From: CAYLLT01 sp964548565
GTDB lineage: Bacteria > Planctomycetota > Phycisphaerae > UBA1845 > PWPN01
Assembly (NCBI GenBank): GCA_964548565.1
Contig: CAZJTF010000012.1
Span: 1 to 40,985, forward strand
DNA length: 40,985 nt
Direction of reading: 5' to 3'
In this document: positions 23,097 to 31,122 of the stretch, piece after piece
Layout: every line of letters starts with the position of its first letter
Numbering within the stretch: position 1 is the first letter of the stretch
Notes under the pieces: generated by a model
Databases searched by the model: none
Told to the model about the DNA's origin: nothing
The model's input: only the letters and a program-made list of their open reading frames with translations
Translations under genes and position numbers: made by a program

Positions 23097-23638
23097 TCGC
23101 GTTCTCCGGTTGCGCCGGCATGCGCCGGCCCACCATGGCTCGACACGAGACGTCGCGGGGCTGGCCCGCGCCCGGTCAGGTTCCATCTGGAGGGAGAGTC
23201 AAGGTGCGTACCGGGACCCGGCGCGCCGGCAAGCCCGGCGTGCGGAGAGACCGCTTCATGCGCTGGTTTTTTGGATTAAGAGACCACTACGTATGCATCC
23301 TGCACCCGAAGCGTGACTTATAACCAATGGCGCCGCGAAAGTAAAGCGGGGGACTGGAACTCGGATGGCACTTGTGCTGTAATAGGGAGGCGGACCTGCA
23401 CTGATGCTCCTCGGTCCGCGTTGCCCGTGCCGGCGGCTTGATCATCGCGGCTTCTCGGGTTGCCTGAGTAACGGCCCCATGTTCCGGGGAGACGTTGCCG
23501 CTTCCGGGTTCTCCCGGCGGAGAACGCCGGTCAACGGCGCAGGTTTATTGGCCAGCCGTGCCCTCGCCACGGTCCCCTGCCCGGGGGCGCCGACCGGGCG
23601 CGGCGTTTCTGACGTGCGGCTTTCAGCAGCGTGACGAG
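23097..23638. other. Divergent intergenic region upstream of the giant kinase and the winged-helix gene
   Basis: This 542-bp gap holds a good minus-strand promoter candidate at 23317-23345. On the plus strand a weak one may sit at 23361-23383 (TGGAAC, 17 bases, TGTAAT). The winged-helix frame is open back to 23495, so some of 23495-23638 could be coding if an earlier start is used. Otherwise I see no gene or strong repeat here. Confidence 0.45.
23317..23345 (-). promoter_or_regulatory. Candidate sigma-70 promoter for the giant HAMP kinase operon
   Basis: On the minus strand TTTACT (23345-23340) and TATAAG (23322-23317) are spaced by exactly 17 bases; the -10 box matches consensus at five of six. 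Transcription would begin near 23309, leaving an untranslated leader of about 210 bases before the ATG at 23096. Confidence 0.4.
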
Positions 23639-24037
23639 TTGACCGACCAGACGCTCTCACCATCCCTGCAGGAGTTCATCTCCCGGCACATCGGCTCCGT
23701 CGTGCAGGCGGAACTGCTGCTGCTCGCGCAGGGGAGCGCGCCCCGCCGATGGAGCGCTGCCGAGATCGCGGCGGAACTGCGCGTCGAGCCGGCGGGAGCG
23801 CGCAGCCAGGCGGACGCGCTCTGCAGCCGCGGCCTTCTCCGCAGCACGGGCGAGAGCGATCCGCGCTATTGGTACGAGCCCTCCTCGGACGAGATCCAGC
23901 AGGGGGTGCTTGAACTGGCCCGGGCCTACCCGGACCGCCGCGTGAGCATTATCAGTTTCATCTACTCGCGGCCGCCCGATCCGCTGAAACTGTTTGCGGA
24001 CGCCTTCCGCATCGTGAAGGACAAACAAAATGGCTGA
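23639..24037 (+). CDS. Winged-helix-type protein
   Basis: About 132 residues. The sequence reads as a small helical protein with a winged-helix-like core: SLQEFISRHIGSVVQAELLLLL, then RRWSAAEIAAELRVEP (helix-turn-helix-like), LCSRGLLRSTGESDPRYWYEP (recognition region and wing), then ISFIYSRPPDPLKLFADAFRI. I recognise this pattern from small proteins near DUF5985-type membrane proteins in other bacteria but recall no function. The start is uncertain: TTG at 23639 is suggested because protein-like sequence begins there; the frame is open upstream to 23495. The 3' end overlaps the next gene by eight bases, so the three genes to 24595 form an operon. Confidence 0.65.
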   Translation: MTDQTLSPSLQEFISRHIGSVVQAELLLLAQGSAPRRWSAAEIAAELRVEPAGARSQADALCSRGLLRSTGESDPRYWYEPSSDEIQQGVLELARAYPDRRVSIISFIYSRPPDPLKLFADAFRIVKDKQNG

Positions 24038-24287
24038 AGCCGTCTACCTGCTGTGCGCGCTGACAAGCCTGACCTGCGGACTGCTGCTGCTCCGCGGATA
24101 CTGTCGGACGCCTCAGCGGCTGCTGCTCTGGAGCGGTCTGTGTTTTTGCGGCCTGGCCCTGAGCAACGGGCTGCTGTTCGTCGATCTTGCCGTCTGGCGC
24201 GATGTGAATCTGACGATGTTGAGGAACATTACGGCGCTGGTCGCAACGGCGCTTCTGCTGTTTGGCCTCGTGTGGGAGACCGACTGA
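24030..24287 (+). CDS. Small membrane protein, DUF5985-like (first of a pair)
   Basis: An 85-residue protein with three hydrophobic segments: about residues 3-21, 30-52 and 64-81. It resembles the DUF5985 family in length and in the pattern LLRGYCRTPQRLLLWSGLCF. No function is known to me. It overlaps the winged-helix gene by eight bases and precedes a second protein of the same type by 35 bp. Paired occurrence suggests a hetero-oligomeric membrane protein, possibly connected to the DNA-binding-like partner; this is inference. Confidence 0.7.
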   Translation: MAEAVYLLCALTSLTCGLLLLRGYCRTPQRLLLWSGLCFCGLALSNGLLFVDLAVWRDVNLTMLRNITALVATALLLFGLVWETD

Positions 24288-24322
24288 ATGATCGCGCTTC
24301 GAACAACCAGGGAGCGTGCCCG

Positions 24323-24595
24323 ATGAACGAATTCGTTTCCGGCGCGATCATGATGGGCAGCTTCGTGGCGGGCCTCTTCTTCCTGAAGTTCTGGAAGAAG
24401 AGCCATGACCGGCTGTTCCTCATGTTCGGGATCGCCTTCTGGATTCTCGGCCTCAACCGCATCGCCATGGTGTTCACACACCAGGGCGACGAAGTGCGCG
24501 TTTATCTCTATCTCATCCGACTGGCGGCCTACGTTCTGATTCTGTTCGCCATCATCGACAAGAACCGTCGCCCGCCGAAGACGCCGGAGCCATAG
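24323..24595 (+). CDS. Small membrane protein, DUF5985-like (second of the pair)
   Basis: A 90-residue protein with three predicted helices (about 5-22, 31-48 and 60-78) and a polar C-terminal tail KNRRPPKTPEP. The motif FLKFWKKSHDRLFLMFGIAF parallels the matching region of the preceding gene, so the two are paralogues. The start is the ATG at 24323, with GGGAGCG upstream. It ends 75 bp before the convergent glycosidase gene; no clear terminator is seen in that gap. Confidence 0.7.
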   Translation: MNEFVSGAIMMGSFVAGLFFLKFWKKSHDRLFLMFGIAFWILGLNRIAMVFTHQGDEVRVYLYLIRLAAYVLILFAIIDKNRRPPKTPEP

Positions 24596-24670
24596 CCGCT
24601 GTCGTGAGCATCGCGGAGCACCCGGCCGCGAAAGGGTGACCGCTCAAACAGCTTCGCACGGATCGGTCCA

Positions 24671-26467
24671 TCACGCCTGGACAGCCGGGACAATGATTCC
24701 CGAGCATCGCGGAAGGTCCACCACAATCGATCGTCCCTCGACCAGAAGGCGCGCCGTCCGCGCCTCGCCCGGATTGACGACGATGAGACGGTCGCCGCGC
24801 CGGGTCGCGTGTACGCCCCGGGTGAGCGGCAGCACCGGGATTTCGACGCCGAAGTGCCGGTGCACGGCCAGAATCGCTTCACGGCTCGGCGCGCATCCCA
24901 GCACCATGAGCGTGCCCTTGCCGCGTTTCTCGATGTAGCCGGTGGTGTACGTCCGGCCCAGCGAGAGGTTCCAGAGCCGCTGCTGATCATCGTCGCTCTG
25001 GATGGCGAGCTGTTTCGCGGTCATCGGCGTTCCGGGTGGCTTGCGGTAGTGGAATACCGGGCGATTGGAGACGAATCCCAGCGAGACTTCGAGGTTCGAT
25101 GCGCCGGGATGACTCGTGCCGTCCGGACGCGGGCAGCCGGGCAGCAGGCGCTGGAAGAGCACCAGGTTGCCGCCCTGCTCGACGTACCGCCACAGGCGCT
25201 GCGGCTGCTCGATCTCTCCCGCGGCCAGCAGCAGGCGCGGCGGCGCGAAATCGCGGTCCACGTCGATCCAGTCGTACTCGATCCCCATGTCGTGGAGCAC
25301 CGCGTAGAGAGGATCGTCCGCATCCTTCTTGCGGATCTGCGCGGTCTGGTGGTAGTGCCAGGACCACGTCACGCCGCACGAGGCGTGCGGCGCCGGCGCA
25401 TCCCGCAGTGCCTCGAACCAGCCGACGGCCTCGCGGAACGCCTCCGCCAGCTCGGGCCGGACGACGCCACGTTCGTTGATGGGGGCGCGATACCAGTTGT
25501 CGCGATCGACCAGCATGTACCAGTTCCAACCCTTCACGCCGCTGGCCAGCGCCGTGATCGCCGTCAGGCGGTAGTGGTCGGGCGTGTACTCGCGGTTGGG
25601 CATCCCGTGCCAGATGCCGCTCCCGAACTCCGCAAGGTACGGGTTCGGCGTGACGGCCCGCAGCAGCCGCAGACGCTCCCGGTAGTAGCGGAAGTCCTCC
25701 CGGCACTCGTTGGTCGGGTACGGGTCGATGCCGTAAAAGTCAGCCACCTCCGCCAGGTCGCGCCAGTGCTGGGCGTCCACGCCCGGCCAGGTGTTCAGCA
25801 GGATGGGGAGCGCGCAGCCGTTCCGGCGGAACTCGGCGACGACCCAGCGGGCGTAATCCGTCGCCAGGTCGTAGCGGTACTGGCAACTGTCGCGGTAAGG
25901 GCGGTCTTCAAACAGCGGCGTCAGGCTGGGGAAGGGTTCGTTGAACTCGCCGTAATCCGTGCCCCAGGCGGCGTTCAATTCCGCCACCGTGCCATAGCGC
26001 CGGCGCAACCAGTCGCCGAACCCCTGGTCCTCGCCGTAGAAGTGAGGCATGGGGTCGATCTCGTTATCCGCCTGCACCGCGATAATGAGCTTTCCGAAGT
26101 ACGGGCGGAGTTCCTTGAGAACTGCTTCAATCCAGCGGGAGGCCTTGCGCCGGAATTCGGGGTGCCCCTTGTGGTAGGACGCCGCGTGGTCCGGCACGCC
26201 GAGATTGCGCCACTCTGCATAATAAAAGGGGCCCGGCCGGGCGAGCACCTTAAAGCCGCGGGCGTCAACTTCCTTGAGAAATGCGTGCAACTGTGAGAAG
26301 TCGTACACGCCTTCCCGCACCTCGTGCAGGTCCCACATCACGTAGGTTGCCAGGATCTTGGCACCGAGGCCGCGAGCGGCGTCGAGCACCGCGTTCCAGT
26401 AGCGGGGCTGAAGGCGCCCATAGTGCACTTCGCCCCCGATCATGGAGTACTGACTAAAAAGGTCCAT
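24671..26467 (-). CDS. Beta-galactosidase-type glycoside hydrolase (GH35/GH42-like)
   Basis: A 598-residue glycosidase without a recognisable signal peptide. The TIM-barrel N-terminus carries ATYVMWDLHEVREGVYDF and RPGPFYYAEW, which match GH35 enzymes. The acid/base is probably Glu136 in IAVQADNEID. The nucleophile is probably Glu280 in YLAEFGSGIW. The C-terminal part contains a trimer-like/glutamine-amidotransferase-like fold (LWRYVEQGGNLVLFQRLLPG) and a beta domain. It likely cleaves beta-galactosides or related sugars from an oligosaccharide; specificity cannot be read. The ATG at 26467 begins the family pattern and sits 50 bp behind a -10 box. It diverges from a PhyH gene and opens the catabolic island. 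Confidence 0.85.
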   Translation of the reverse strand: MDLFSQYSMIGGEVHYGRLQPRYWNAVLDAARGLGAKILATYVMWDLHEVREGVYDFSQLHAFLKEVDARGFKVLARPGPFYYAEWRNLGVPDHAASYHKGHPEFRRKASRWIEAVLKELRPYFGKLIIAVQADNEIDPMPHFYGEDQGFGDWLRRRYGTVAELNAAWGTDYGEFNEPFPSLTPLFEDRPYRDSCQYRYDLATDYARWVVAEFRRNGCALPILLNTWPGVDAQHWRDLAEVADFYGIDPYPTNECREDFRYYRERLRLLRAVTPNPYLAEFGSGIWHGMPNREYTPDHYRLTAITALASGVKGWNWYMLVDRDNWYRAPINERGVVRPELAEAFREAVGWFEALRDAPAPHASCGVTWSWHYHQTAQIRKKDADDPLYAVLHDMGIEYDWIDVDRDFAPPRLLLAAGEIEQPQRLWRYVEQGGNLVLFQRLLPGCPRPDGTSHPGASNLEVSLGFVSNRPVFHYRKPPGTPMTAKQLAIQSDDDQQRLWNLSLGRTYTTGYIEKRGKGTLMVLGCAPSREAILAVHRHFGVEIPVLPLTRGVHATRRGDRLIVVNPGEARTARLLVEGRSIVVDLPRCSGIIVPAVQA

Positions 26468-26516
26468 CCGCGTCTTTCTCGAACAGACTGAGGGGTTCGC
26501 CGATACGTCTGCCGTT

Positions 26517-26544
26517 TTTATAGCGAAAGCGCCCGTTTTCGCCA
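26517..26544 (-). promoter_or_regulatory. Candidate promoter for the GH35-like gene
   Basis: On the minus strand TATAAA (26522-26517) is preceded by TGGCGA (26544-26539) at a 16-base spacing. The -10 box is good and the -35 box weak. The predicted leader is about 40 bases. Confidence 0.35.
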
Positions 26545-26643
26545 GCCCTCTCATGCCGCGGGGGTACGGAGGTCGGACAATGTCAATTCACAAGGCCTCC
26601 TCCGCGCGACTCCGGCCGACGAGGCTCGCGGAGAGCAGCGCTC

Positions 26644-26670
26644 TTGCTCGGCGCATCGGGACGTTACAAT
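26644..26670 (+). promoter_or_regulatory. Candidate promoter for the PhyH gene at 26717
   Basis: TACAAT (26665-26670) matches the -10 consensus at five of six. TTGCTC (26644-26649) lies upstream with a rather short 15-base spacer. Transcription would start near 26677, 40 bases before the ATG. Confidence 0.35.
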
Positions 26671-26716
26671 GTGCCGGGCCGAACACAGCACGTGAACCGG
26701 GCAGGAGAGGACAGAC

Positions 26717-27517
26717 ATGTTGACGCCAGAAGAGGTGCGTTTCTTCCACGAGAATGGTTACGTCCGGGGCGGCAAGCTGCTCGAGCCGGACGAGGTCCGT
26801 ACGCTCCGCGACCGCCTGGACGCGGTGCTCGCCGGGCAATCAGACACCGGCGGAGCGGTGGAATACGCCGCCACGATCGAGAACAAGGATCCGGCGCAGG
26901 GCGGCGTTCTGCAGGTCGTCAATATCTGGAAGCAGGACTCGCTTTTCCGCCGGCATCACAGCAATCCCAGGCTTGTCGCGATGGGGCGGCAGCTCACGGG
27001 TTCGCAGACGCTGCGGATCTTCCATGATCAAATCCTGAGCAAGCCCCCGCGGCTCGGGCGCCCCGTCAACTGGCACCAGGACTATGGTTACTGGCAGATG
27101 GTGACGCCGCCGGACCTGGTGACGTGCTGGGTGGCCCTGGACGACGCGACGACGGCCAACGGCTGTATGCAGGTGGTGCCCGGCAGCCATCGATGGGGAC
27201 TGATCGCCAGCAACACGAATCTCGGCGACGACGATCCCGAGGCGATCCTCAAGCAGGCGGTGCCGCCGCCGGGGGAGAGCATCGTGAAGGTGCCGATTGA
27301 GCTGCCCGCCGGCCACTGCATGTGGCATCACTGCCTCACGCTGCACGGGACGGACGTCAACCGCACGGACCGTCCGCGCCGGGCCGTCATCACGCACCTG
27401 ATGCCCGGCCACTGCCGCTACGATGCGAAATTCAAGCACCTGATGGCGCAGTACGCGGAGGCCGGGGGCCTGCGCGACGGCGACGTTCTGGAGGGCGAGC
27501 ACTTCCCGGAAGTGTGA
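26717..27517 (+). CDS. PhyH-family Fe(II)/2-oxoglutarate dioxygenase (1)
   Basis: A 266-residue phytanoyl-CoA-dioxygenase-family protein, a non-haem iron enzyme that hydroxylates small molecules using 2-oxoglutarate. The metal triad is visible: HxD in NWHQDYGYW near residues 115-123 and the distal His in LTLHGTDVN near 209-217. The 2-oxoglutarate-binding Arg follows in DRPRRAVITHL. The structural motif NGCMQVVPGSHRWG is also present. The start has AGGAGAGG upstream of the ATG. It diverges from the GH35-like gene and converges with a second PhyH gene. The natural substrate is unknown; members of this family in planctomycetes are numerous and mostly uncharacterised. Confidence 0.92.
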   Translation: MLTPEEVRFFHENGYVRGGKLLEPDEVRTLRDRLDAVLAGQSDTGGAVEYAATIENKDPAQGGVLQVVNIWKQDSLFRRHHSNPRLVAMGRQLTGSQTLRIFHDQILSKPPRLGRPVNWHQDYGYWQMVTPPDLVTCWVALDDATTANGCMQVVPGSHRWGLIASNTNLGDDDPEAILKQAVPPPGESIVKVPIELPAGHCMWHHCLTLHGTDVNRTDRPRRAVITHLMPGHCRYDAKFKHLMAQYAEAGGLRDGDVLEGEHFPEV

Positions 27518-27562
27518 TGAACATATGCCCGTGTGCTATCGGCGGCCCATGCTGTCCGTCCG

Positions 27563-27579
27563 CACTCACGGTATGAGTG
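27563..27579. terminator. Hairpin in the convergent gap between two PhyH genes
   Basis: CACTCA (27563-27568) and TGAGTG (27574-27579) form a perfect six-base stem around the loop CGGTA, between the stops at 27517 and 27616. There is no T tract on either side, so it is at best a weak bidirectional terminator. Confidence 0.25.
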
Positions 27580-27615
27580 ATCCGACCACGGCCGACGAGC
27601 GGAGCGGCGCCCGCA

Positions 27616-28521
27616 TCAGCGCGGGGTCAGCCCGTCCGGCGTGATGCGGAATTGCAGCGTACCGTCGGTCTCTTCGCCGGCTGCACCCCGGCGTGCCGCC
27701 ATTGCCTGTGACCAGAACGTCTGGTTCTCGTCCGACGTTTTCAAGTCCGGCCAGTCGGCGTACGCGTCGCGTACCGTCTCGTCGTTGAGGTAGTGGATGT
27801 AGAAGGTGCGGCGCAGCTCGGGCGAACGGTTCTCCGGCGAGCCGTGCACGAGAGCGACGTGATGGAACATGACGTCGCCGGGCTCGAGCTCGAGCGGCAC
27901 CGCCCCCTGCAGGTACCAGCCCTGCTCAGCCACGAGCGTGTCCACGTCGACGGTTCCCCTGCGGTGCGAACCGGGGATTGCCCAGAGGCAGCCGTTCTCG
28001 CGCGTCGAGGGCTCGAGGTAGACGTCGGTGTTGAAGTTGGGGATGGGGTGCGTTTCGGGACGTCCCTTGCCGGGGTGGCCACCGCTGCTCCAGTACAGGT
28101 AGGGGATGTCCTGGTGCCAGCGCACCTCCGCTCCCTCGTGTGGCAGTTTCACCACCACGTTCCCTGCCCGCGGCCAGAAGGGGCGCTGCAGAACCTGCCA
28201 GGCCGGCGTCAGCAGGCGGGGCGACATCGCCACCTGGGCGAAGACGGGGTCCTGCGTGTAGCCCCGCTCGATGCGATGGAAGCTGTACGCGCCGTCCGGC
28301 TTTTGCCGGTAGACGTAGTGATCCTCGTTGTGCTCGATCCAGTCCTTGCTCAGGTGCTTGCAGTTGTCGAAGTAGCCGGGCCGGCCGATTTTGGCGATTG
28401 CGTCGCGCTGCAGGCGGTCCACCGCGCTGCGCAGCGCCTCGATGTCGCGCTGCGGCAAGAGCCCGCGCATGATCAGATAGCCATTGTCATGGAAGAACCG
28501 CACCTGGTCCTGGGTCAGCAT
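27616..28521 (-). CDS. PhyH-family dioxygenase (2)
   Basis: A 301-residue non-haem iron oxygenase of the phytanoyl-CoA dioxygenase family. The iron site shows as VRWHQDIPYLYW (HxD) and ALVHGSPEN (distal His). Arg in PELRRTFYIHYL should bind 2-oxoglutarate. NGCLWAIPGSHRRG lies between, as in other members. Its N-terminus (MLTQDQVRFFHDNGYLIMRG) closely parallels that of the gene at 26717, yet the rest is divergent, so they are paralogues with probably different substrates. The ATG at 28521 is preferred over an upstream TTG. It is the last gene of the corrinoid/URO-D run on this strand, though a 217-bp gap separates it from the previous gene. Confidence 0.92.
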   Translation of the reverse strand: MLTQDQVRFFHDNGYLIMRGLLPQRDIEALRSAVDRLQRDAIAKIGRPGYFDNCKHLSKDWIEHNEDHYVYRQKPDGAYSFHRIERGYTQDPVFAQVAMSPRLLTPAWQVLQRPFWPRAGNVVVKLPHEGAEVRWHQDIPYLYWSSGGHPGKGRPETHPIPNFNTDVYLEPSTRENGCLWAIPGSHRRGTVDVDTLVAEQGWYLQGAVPLELEPGDVMFHHVALVHGSPENRSPELRRTFYIHYLNDETVRDAYADWPDLKTSDENQTFWSQAMAARRGAAGEETDGTLQFRITPDGLTPR

Positions 28522-28738
28522 GTTTTTTTCGCCCCGCAATCAGCCCGAACGTGGAATGAACAACCGCCCGCGAGCGTACGAAAGCGCGGTAGGGGAGTCA
28601 ATGCGCACCGCACGAGAGCGGAGGGGTCACTCGCGTGAGTCAACCGACGTGCGGGAATCGAGGGAGCCGGATCGCACCAATGCCGCGGGTCGCGCCGACG
28701 ACTCCGCTTCCCCGTAGGGGTGGCCGCCGCGTGAGACC

Positions 28739-29788
28739 TCAGTCCAGCGTGTGCCTTCCCCACGAGTGGCCGGTGAGGGCTTCGCCGGTGCGGGCGAGGA
28801 TCTCCTTGTAGCCGGGGTAGCCGCCCTTTTCGGCGAAGGCTTCGAACATCGCGCGCCGGCGTTCGGTGGTCGAGCCGATCGCTTCGGCATCGTTGTAGTC
28901 GCTGGCGATGAAGCCACCCTCGGGGGTACTCCAAGCCTCCAGGAGGCGGTGGGCCTCCGCGCGGATGTCGTCCAGCGTGCCGCGGACGAGCGTGGACTGC
29001 GTATCGACGATCGACTCGAAACAGATCCGCCCGCGGTAGCGACGGCCCATTTCCTCGATGCCGACAACGTTCGGCTGCTGGGCATTGACGACTTCGAGGC
29101 CGCAGTCGATCAACTCTTCGAGGATGTCATTGATCTTGCCGCACGAGTGCATCCACGTGTGGACGCCGGCGGCCTTGATCTCGTCGAACCAGCGCTTGTA
29201 GTGCGGTTTGAAGAACTCGCGGAACAGCTTGACGCTGATGAACGCGCGATCCTGCATGCCCCAGTCGTCGGCCATGGCTGCCGCGTGGATCCGGCCGCCC
29301 GCGATCTGCGCGCACCGCCGGAACACGCGCAGGTGATGGTCGAGGATGCGTTCGATGATTTCGTGCATTTCGGCGGGGTGCACGTAGAAGTCCAGCAGCG
29401 TCTCGCTCATGCCGTGCAGCATGTGGAGCCTCTCGAAGATGCCGTGCCCGAAGCAGAACATCACGAACCGGTCGTCGGCGCCGGCGAGCTGCTGCTCGAA
29501 GTCCCGGTAGCGCTCCGGCGCGTCGGGGTCGGGCCAGCGGTAATCCTTGAGCAGCGCGAGGTCCTGCAGGGGATGCCCGACGACCTGGCCGGTGTTGCGC
29601 ACGCCGGTCCGCTCCCAGCCGCAGCCCCACTCGTCATCGAGGCGGCCTTCGAACGCCCACGACCAGCCGGTGGCATCGTGCGTCCACACGTCGTAGCAGT
29701 CGTTGACGCCGACCACGTCAAACTTCATGGGCAGGCGCGGCGGTTTCCGGAAAGTAATGGCACGTTCGACGACTTCGCGGCGGGTCAT
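28739..29788 (-). CDS. URO-D-family methyltransferase-like protein with canonical zinc motif
   Basis: A 349-residue protein of the uroporphyrinogen-decarboxylase superfamily, in the branch that includes the cobamide methyltransferases MtaA, MtbA and CmuA rather than haem-pathway HemE. It carries the zinc-binding pattern HSCGKIND near residue 220, where MtaA-type enzymes have HxCG. The substrate pocket region (VVNAQQPNVVGIEEMGRRY) follows. The first part begins TRREVVERAITFRKPPRLPM. It sits two genes after a corrinoid protein on the same strand, consistent with methyl transfer to or from a corrinoid. It contains no membrane or export signal. Whether it demethylates a substrate or passes methyl groups on is not evident. 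Confidence 0.85.
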   Translation of the reverse strand: MTRREVVERAITFRKPPRLPMKFDVVGVNDCYDVWTHDATGWSWAFEGRLDDEWGCGWERTGVRNTGQVVGHPLQDLALLKDYRWPDPDAPERYRDFEQQLAGADDRFVMFCFGHGIFERLHMLHGMSETLLDFYVHPAEMHEIIERILDHHLRVFRRCAQIAGGRIHAAAMADDWGMQDRAFISVKLFREFFKPHYKRWFDEIKAAGVHTWMHSCGKINDILEELIDCGLEVVNAQQPNVVGIEEMGRRYRGRICFESIVDTQSTLVRGTLDDIRAEAHRLLEAWSTPEGGFIASDYNDAEAIGSTTERRRAMFEAFAEKGGYPGYKEILARTGEALTGHSWGRHTLD

Positions 29789-29799
29789 TGGTTTGGTCC

Positions 29800-29848
29800 G
29801 TGGTCAGTGGTCAGTCGTTATGTCCGCTCTTCAGTCATCCGTGGTCAG
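29800..29848. repeat. Short GTGGTCAG-type repeats in the spacer between URO-D genes
   Basis: GTGGTCAG occurs at 29800-29807, as an overlapping copy AGTGGTCAGT ending at 29815, and again at 29841-29848, with related CAGTC fragments between. This resembles the CTGT-rich spacer at 3181 in being a degenerate short-repeat spacer. No function is inferred. Confidence 0.5.
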
Positions 29849-29894
29849 AAGTCGTGCAGCATCCAGCGACTGACGACCGATGACGGGTACCAGA

Positions 29895-31028
29895 CTATTC
29901 ATACCGGCCGTACGTGCGTACCGTGTCGAGCACCTCGCGATAGGTCTCGAGCGTCACGCCCGGGGGCACCGAATGGTCTGAGTGATAGATGTAGGCCTTG
30001 TAGGGCATCGTGGCCGCCAGCTTCGTGCGGACTTCGTGTCGGATCTGCTCCAGGTCGTTGGTGTCGAGAATGCGGGCGTCGATGTTGCCACAGTAGCCGA
30101 GGCGCTCCTTGTACTTCGGCGCCAGCTCGCGCACGTCCATGCCCGCCTTCGCCTCGACCGGGTTGATGAAGTCCACGCCGGATGCCATCAGGTCGTCGAG
30201 CAGCAGGCGGATGTCGCCGTCAGAGTGCAGCAGCACCGGCATGCCGCGCTTGTGGAACTCGTCCATCAGCCGCTTGTGATAGGGCTGCACGAATTCGCGG
30301 TAGTGCCGGGGGCTCATGAACGGGCCGGTATTGTAGGCGATGTCGCCGTACACGAACGCACCGTCGCACACCATCCCTTCGGCCTCGCACATTTCGAACA
30401 TCTTCACCGCGACGTCGATGTACGTGCTGAAGATGTCGTGAATCCAGTCCGGATGCTTGATCATCGACCGCAGCATGATCTCGTGGCCGAGCACATCCTT
30501 GATCATCTCGATCGGCTCGACCGTCGCGAAGCAGACGTAGCGGTCGGCGGCCCGAGCCCGCTTGTACAGCGGCCAGAACTCGTCCCACCGGATGCGCTCG
30601 CGCGAGGGCGTCATCAGGTGTTTGACCTTCGCCCACTTGTCGGGGTGGTCGATCGTGAACGAGACGTGTTCGGGCACGCCCATCTTGTGCTTCCACCAGC
30701 GGAGGACGGCCCCGTTGCTGTCGCGCTGCAGCACCCACTCCTGCGTTTCTTCGAGCACCTCCGGCGGGGTGAACTGCAGGCGGAAATCAGGCCACGCGAC
30801 CTCCACCATGTCCATGTCGAAGATTTCCCAGATGGTCTCCGACTGCTGGCAGGGAGCGGTGTCCCAGTCGAACCGCGCCTCCCGGTGGGCAAACGGCTTG
30901 CCGAGCTGCTCGCGGAATGCCTTCTCCGTCTCGAACCAGAACTTGTCGAAGATCGGGACGCGGTCCGGCTGCCGGTGCGCGAGCGTGCGGGCGACGCGCT
31001 CCCGGGATGTCATCGTTGTGGTCGGCAT
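29895..31028 (-). CDS. URO-D-family protein with altered zinc motif (HSDG)
   Basis: A 377-residue URO-D-superfamily protein, paralogous to the gene at 28739. It starts SRERVARTLAHRQPDRVPIFD, typical of the group. The motif that is HxCG in MtaA-type methyltransferases reads LLHSDGDIRLLLDDL here, so the zinc-ligating Cys is replaced by Asp. The C-terminal YIYHSDHSVPPGV is typical of the family. The change suggests a different metal site or a non-methyltransferase role; such variants are common in planctomycetes and relatives, from memory. It lies 94 bp after the corrinoid-protein gene and 106 bp before its paralogue. The ATG at 31028 is used; another at 31013 is possible. Confidence 0.85.
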   Translation of the reverse strand: MPTTTMTSRERVARTLAHRQPDRVPIFDKFWFETEKAFREQLGKPFAHREARFDWDTAPCQQSETIWEIFDMDMVEVAWPDFRLQFTPPEVLEETQEWVLQRDSNGAVLRWWKHKMGVPEHVSFTIDHPDKWAKVKHLMTPSRERIRWDEFWPLYKRARAADRYVCFATVEPIEMIKDVLGHEIMLRSMIKHPDWIHDIFSTYIDVAVKMFEMCEAEGMVCDGAFVYGDIAYNTGPFMSPRHYREFVQPYHKRLMDEFHKRGMPVLLHSDGDIRLLLDDLMASGVDFINPVEAKAGMDVRELAPKYKERLGYCGNIDARILDTNDLEQIRHEVRTKLAATMPYKAYIYHSDHSVPPGVTLETYREVLDTVRTYGRYE

Positions 31029-31122
31029 GGATGCACTCTCGAGAAACCACTCAGTCCGCAGGGCGGACGCTCAAAGCTGACCGTTGGAACAAACTCAAAT
31101 GTGCGTCGGTGTCAGCACCAGG

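Noticed and set aside
24612..24630. CGCGG...CCGCG inverted repeat between convergent genes
   Set aside because: Only five base pairs, a nine-base loop and no T run; too weak to call a terminator.
28739..31028. Identification of the URO-D proteins as HemE of haem biosynthesis
   Set aside because: Two paralogues beside a corrinoid protein and the HxCG-type motif fit the methyltransferase branch; no other haem gene is near.
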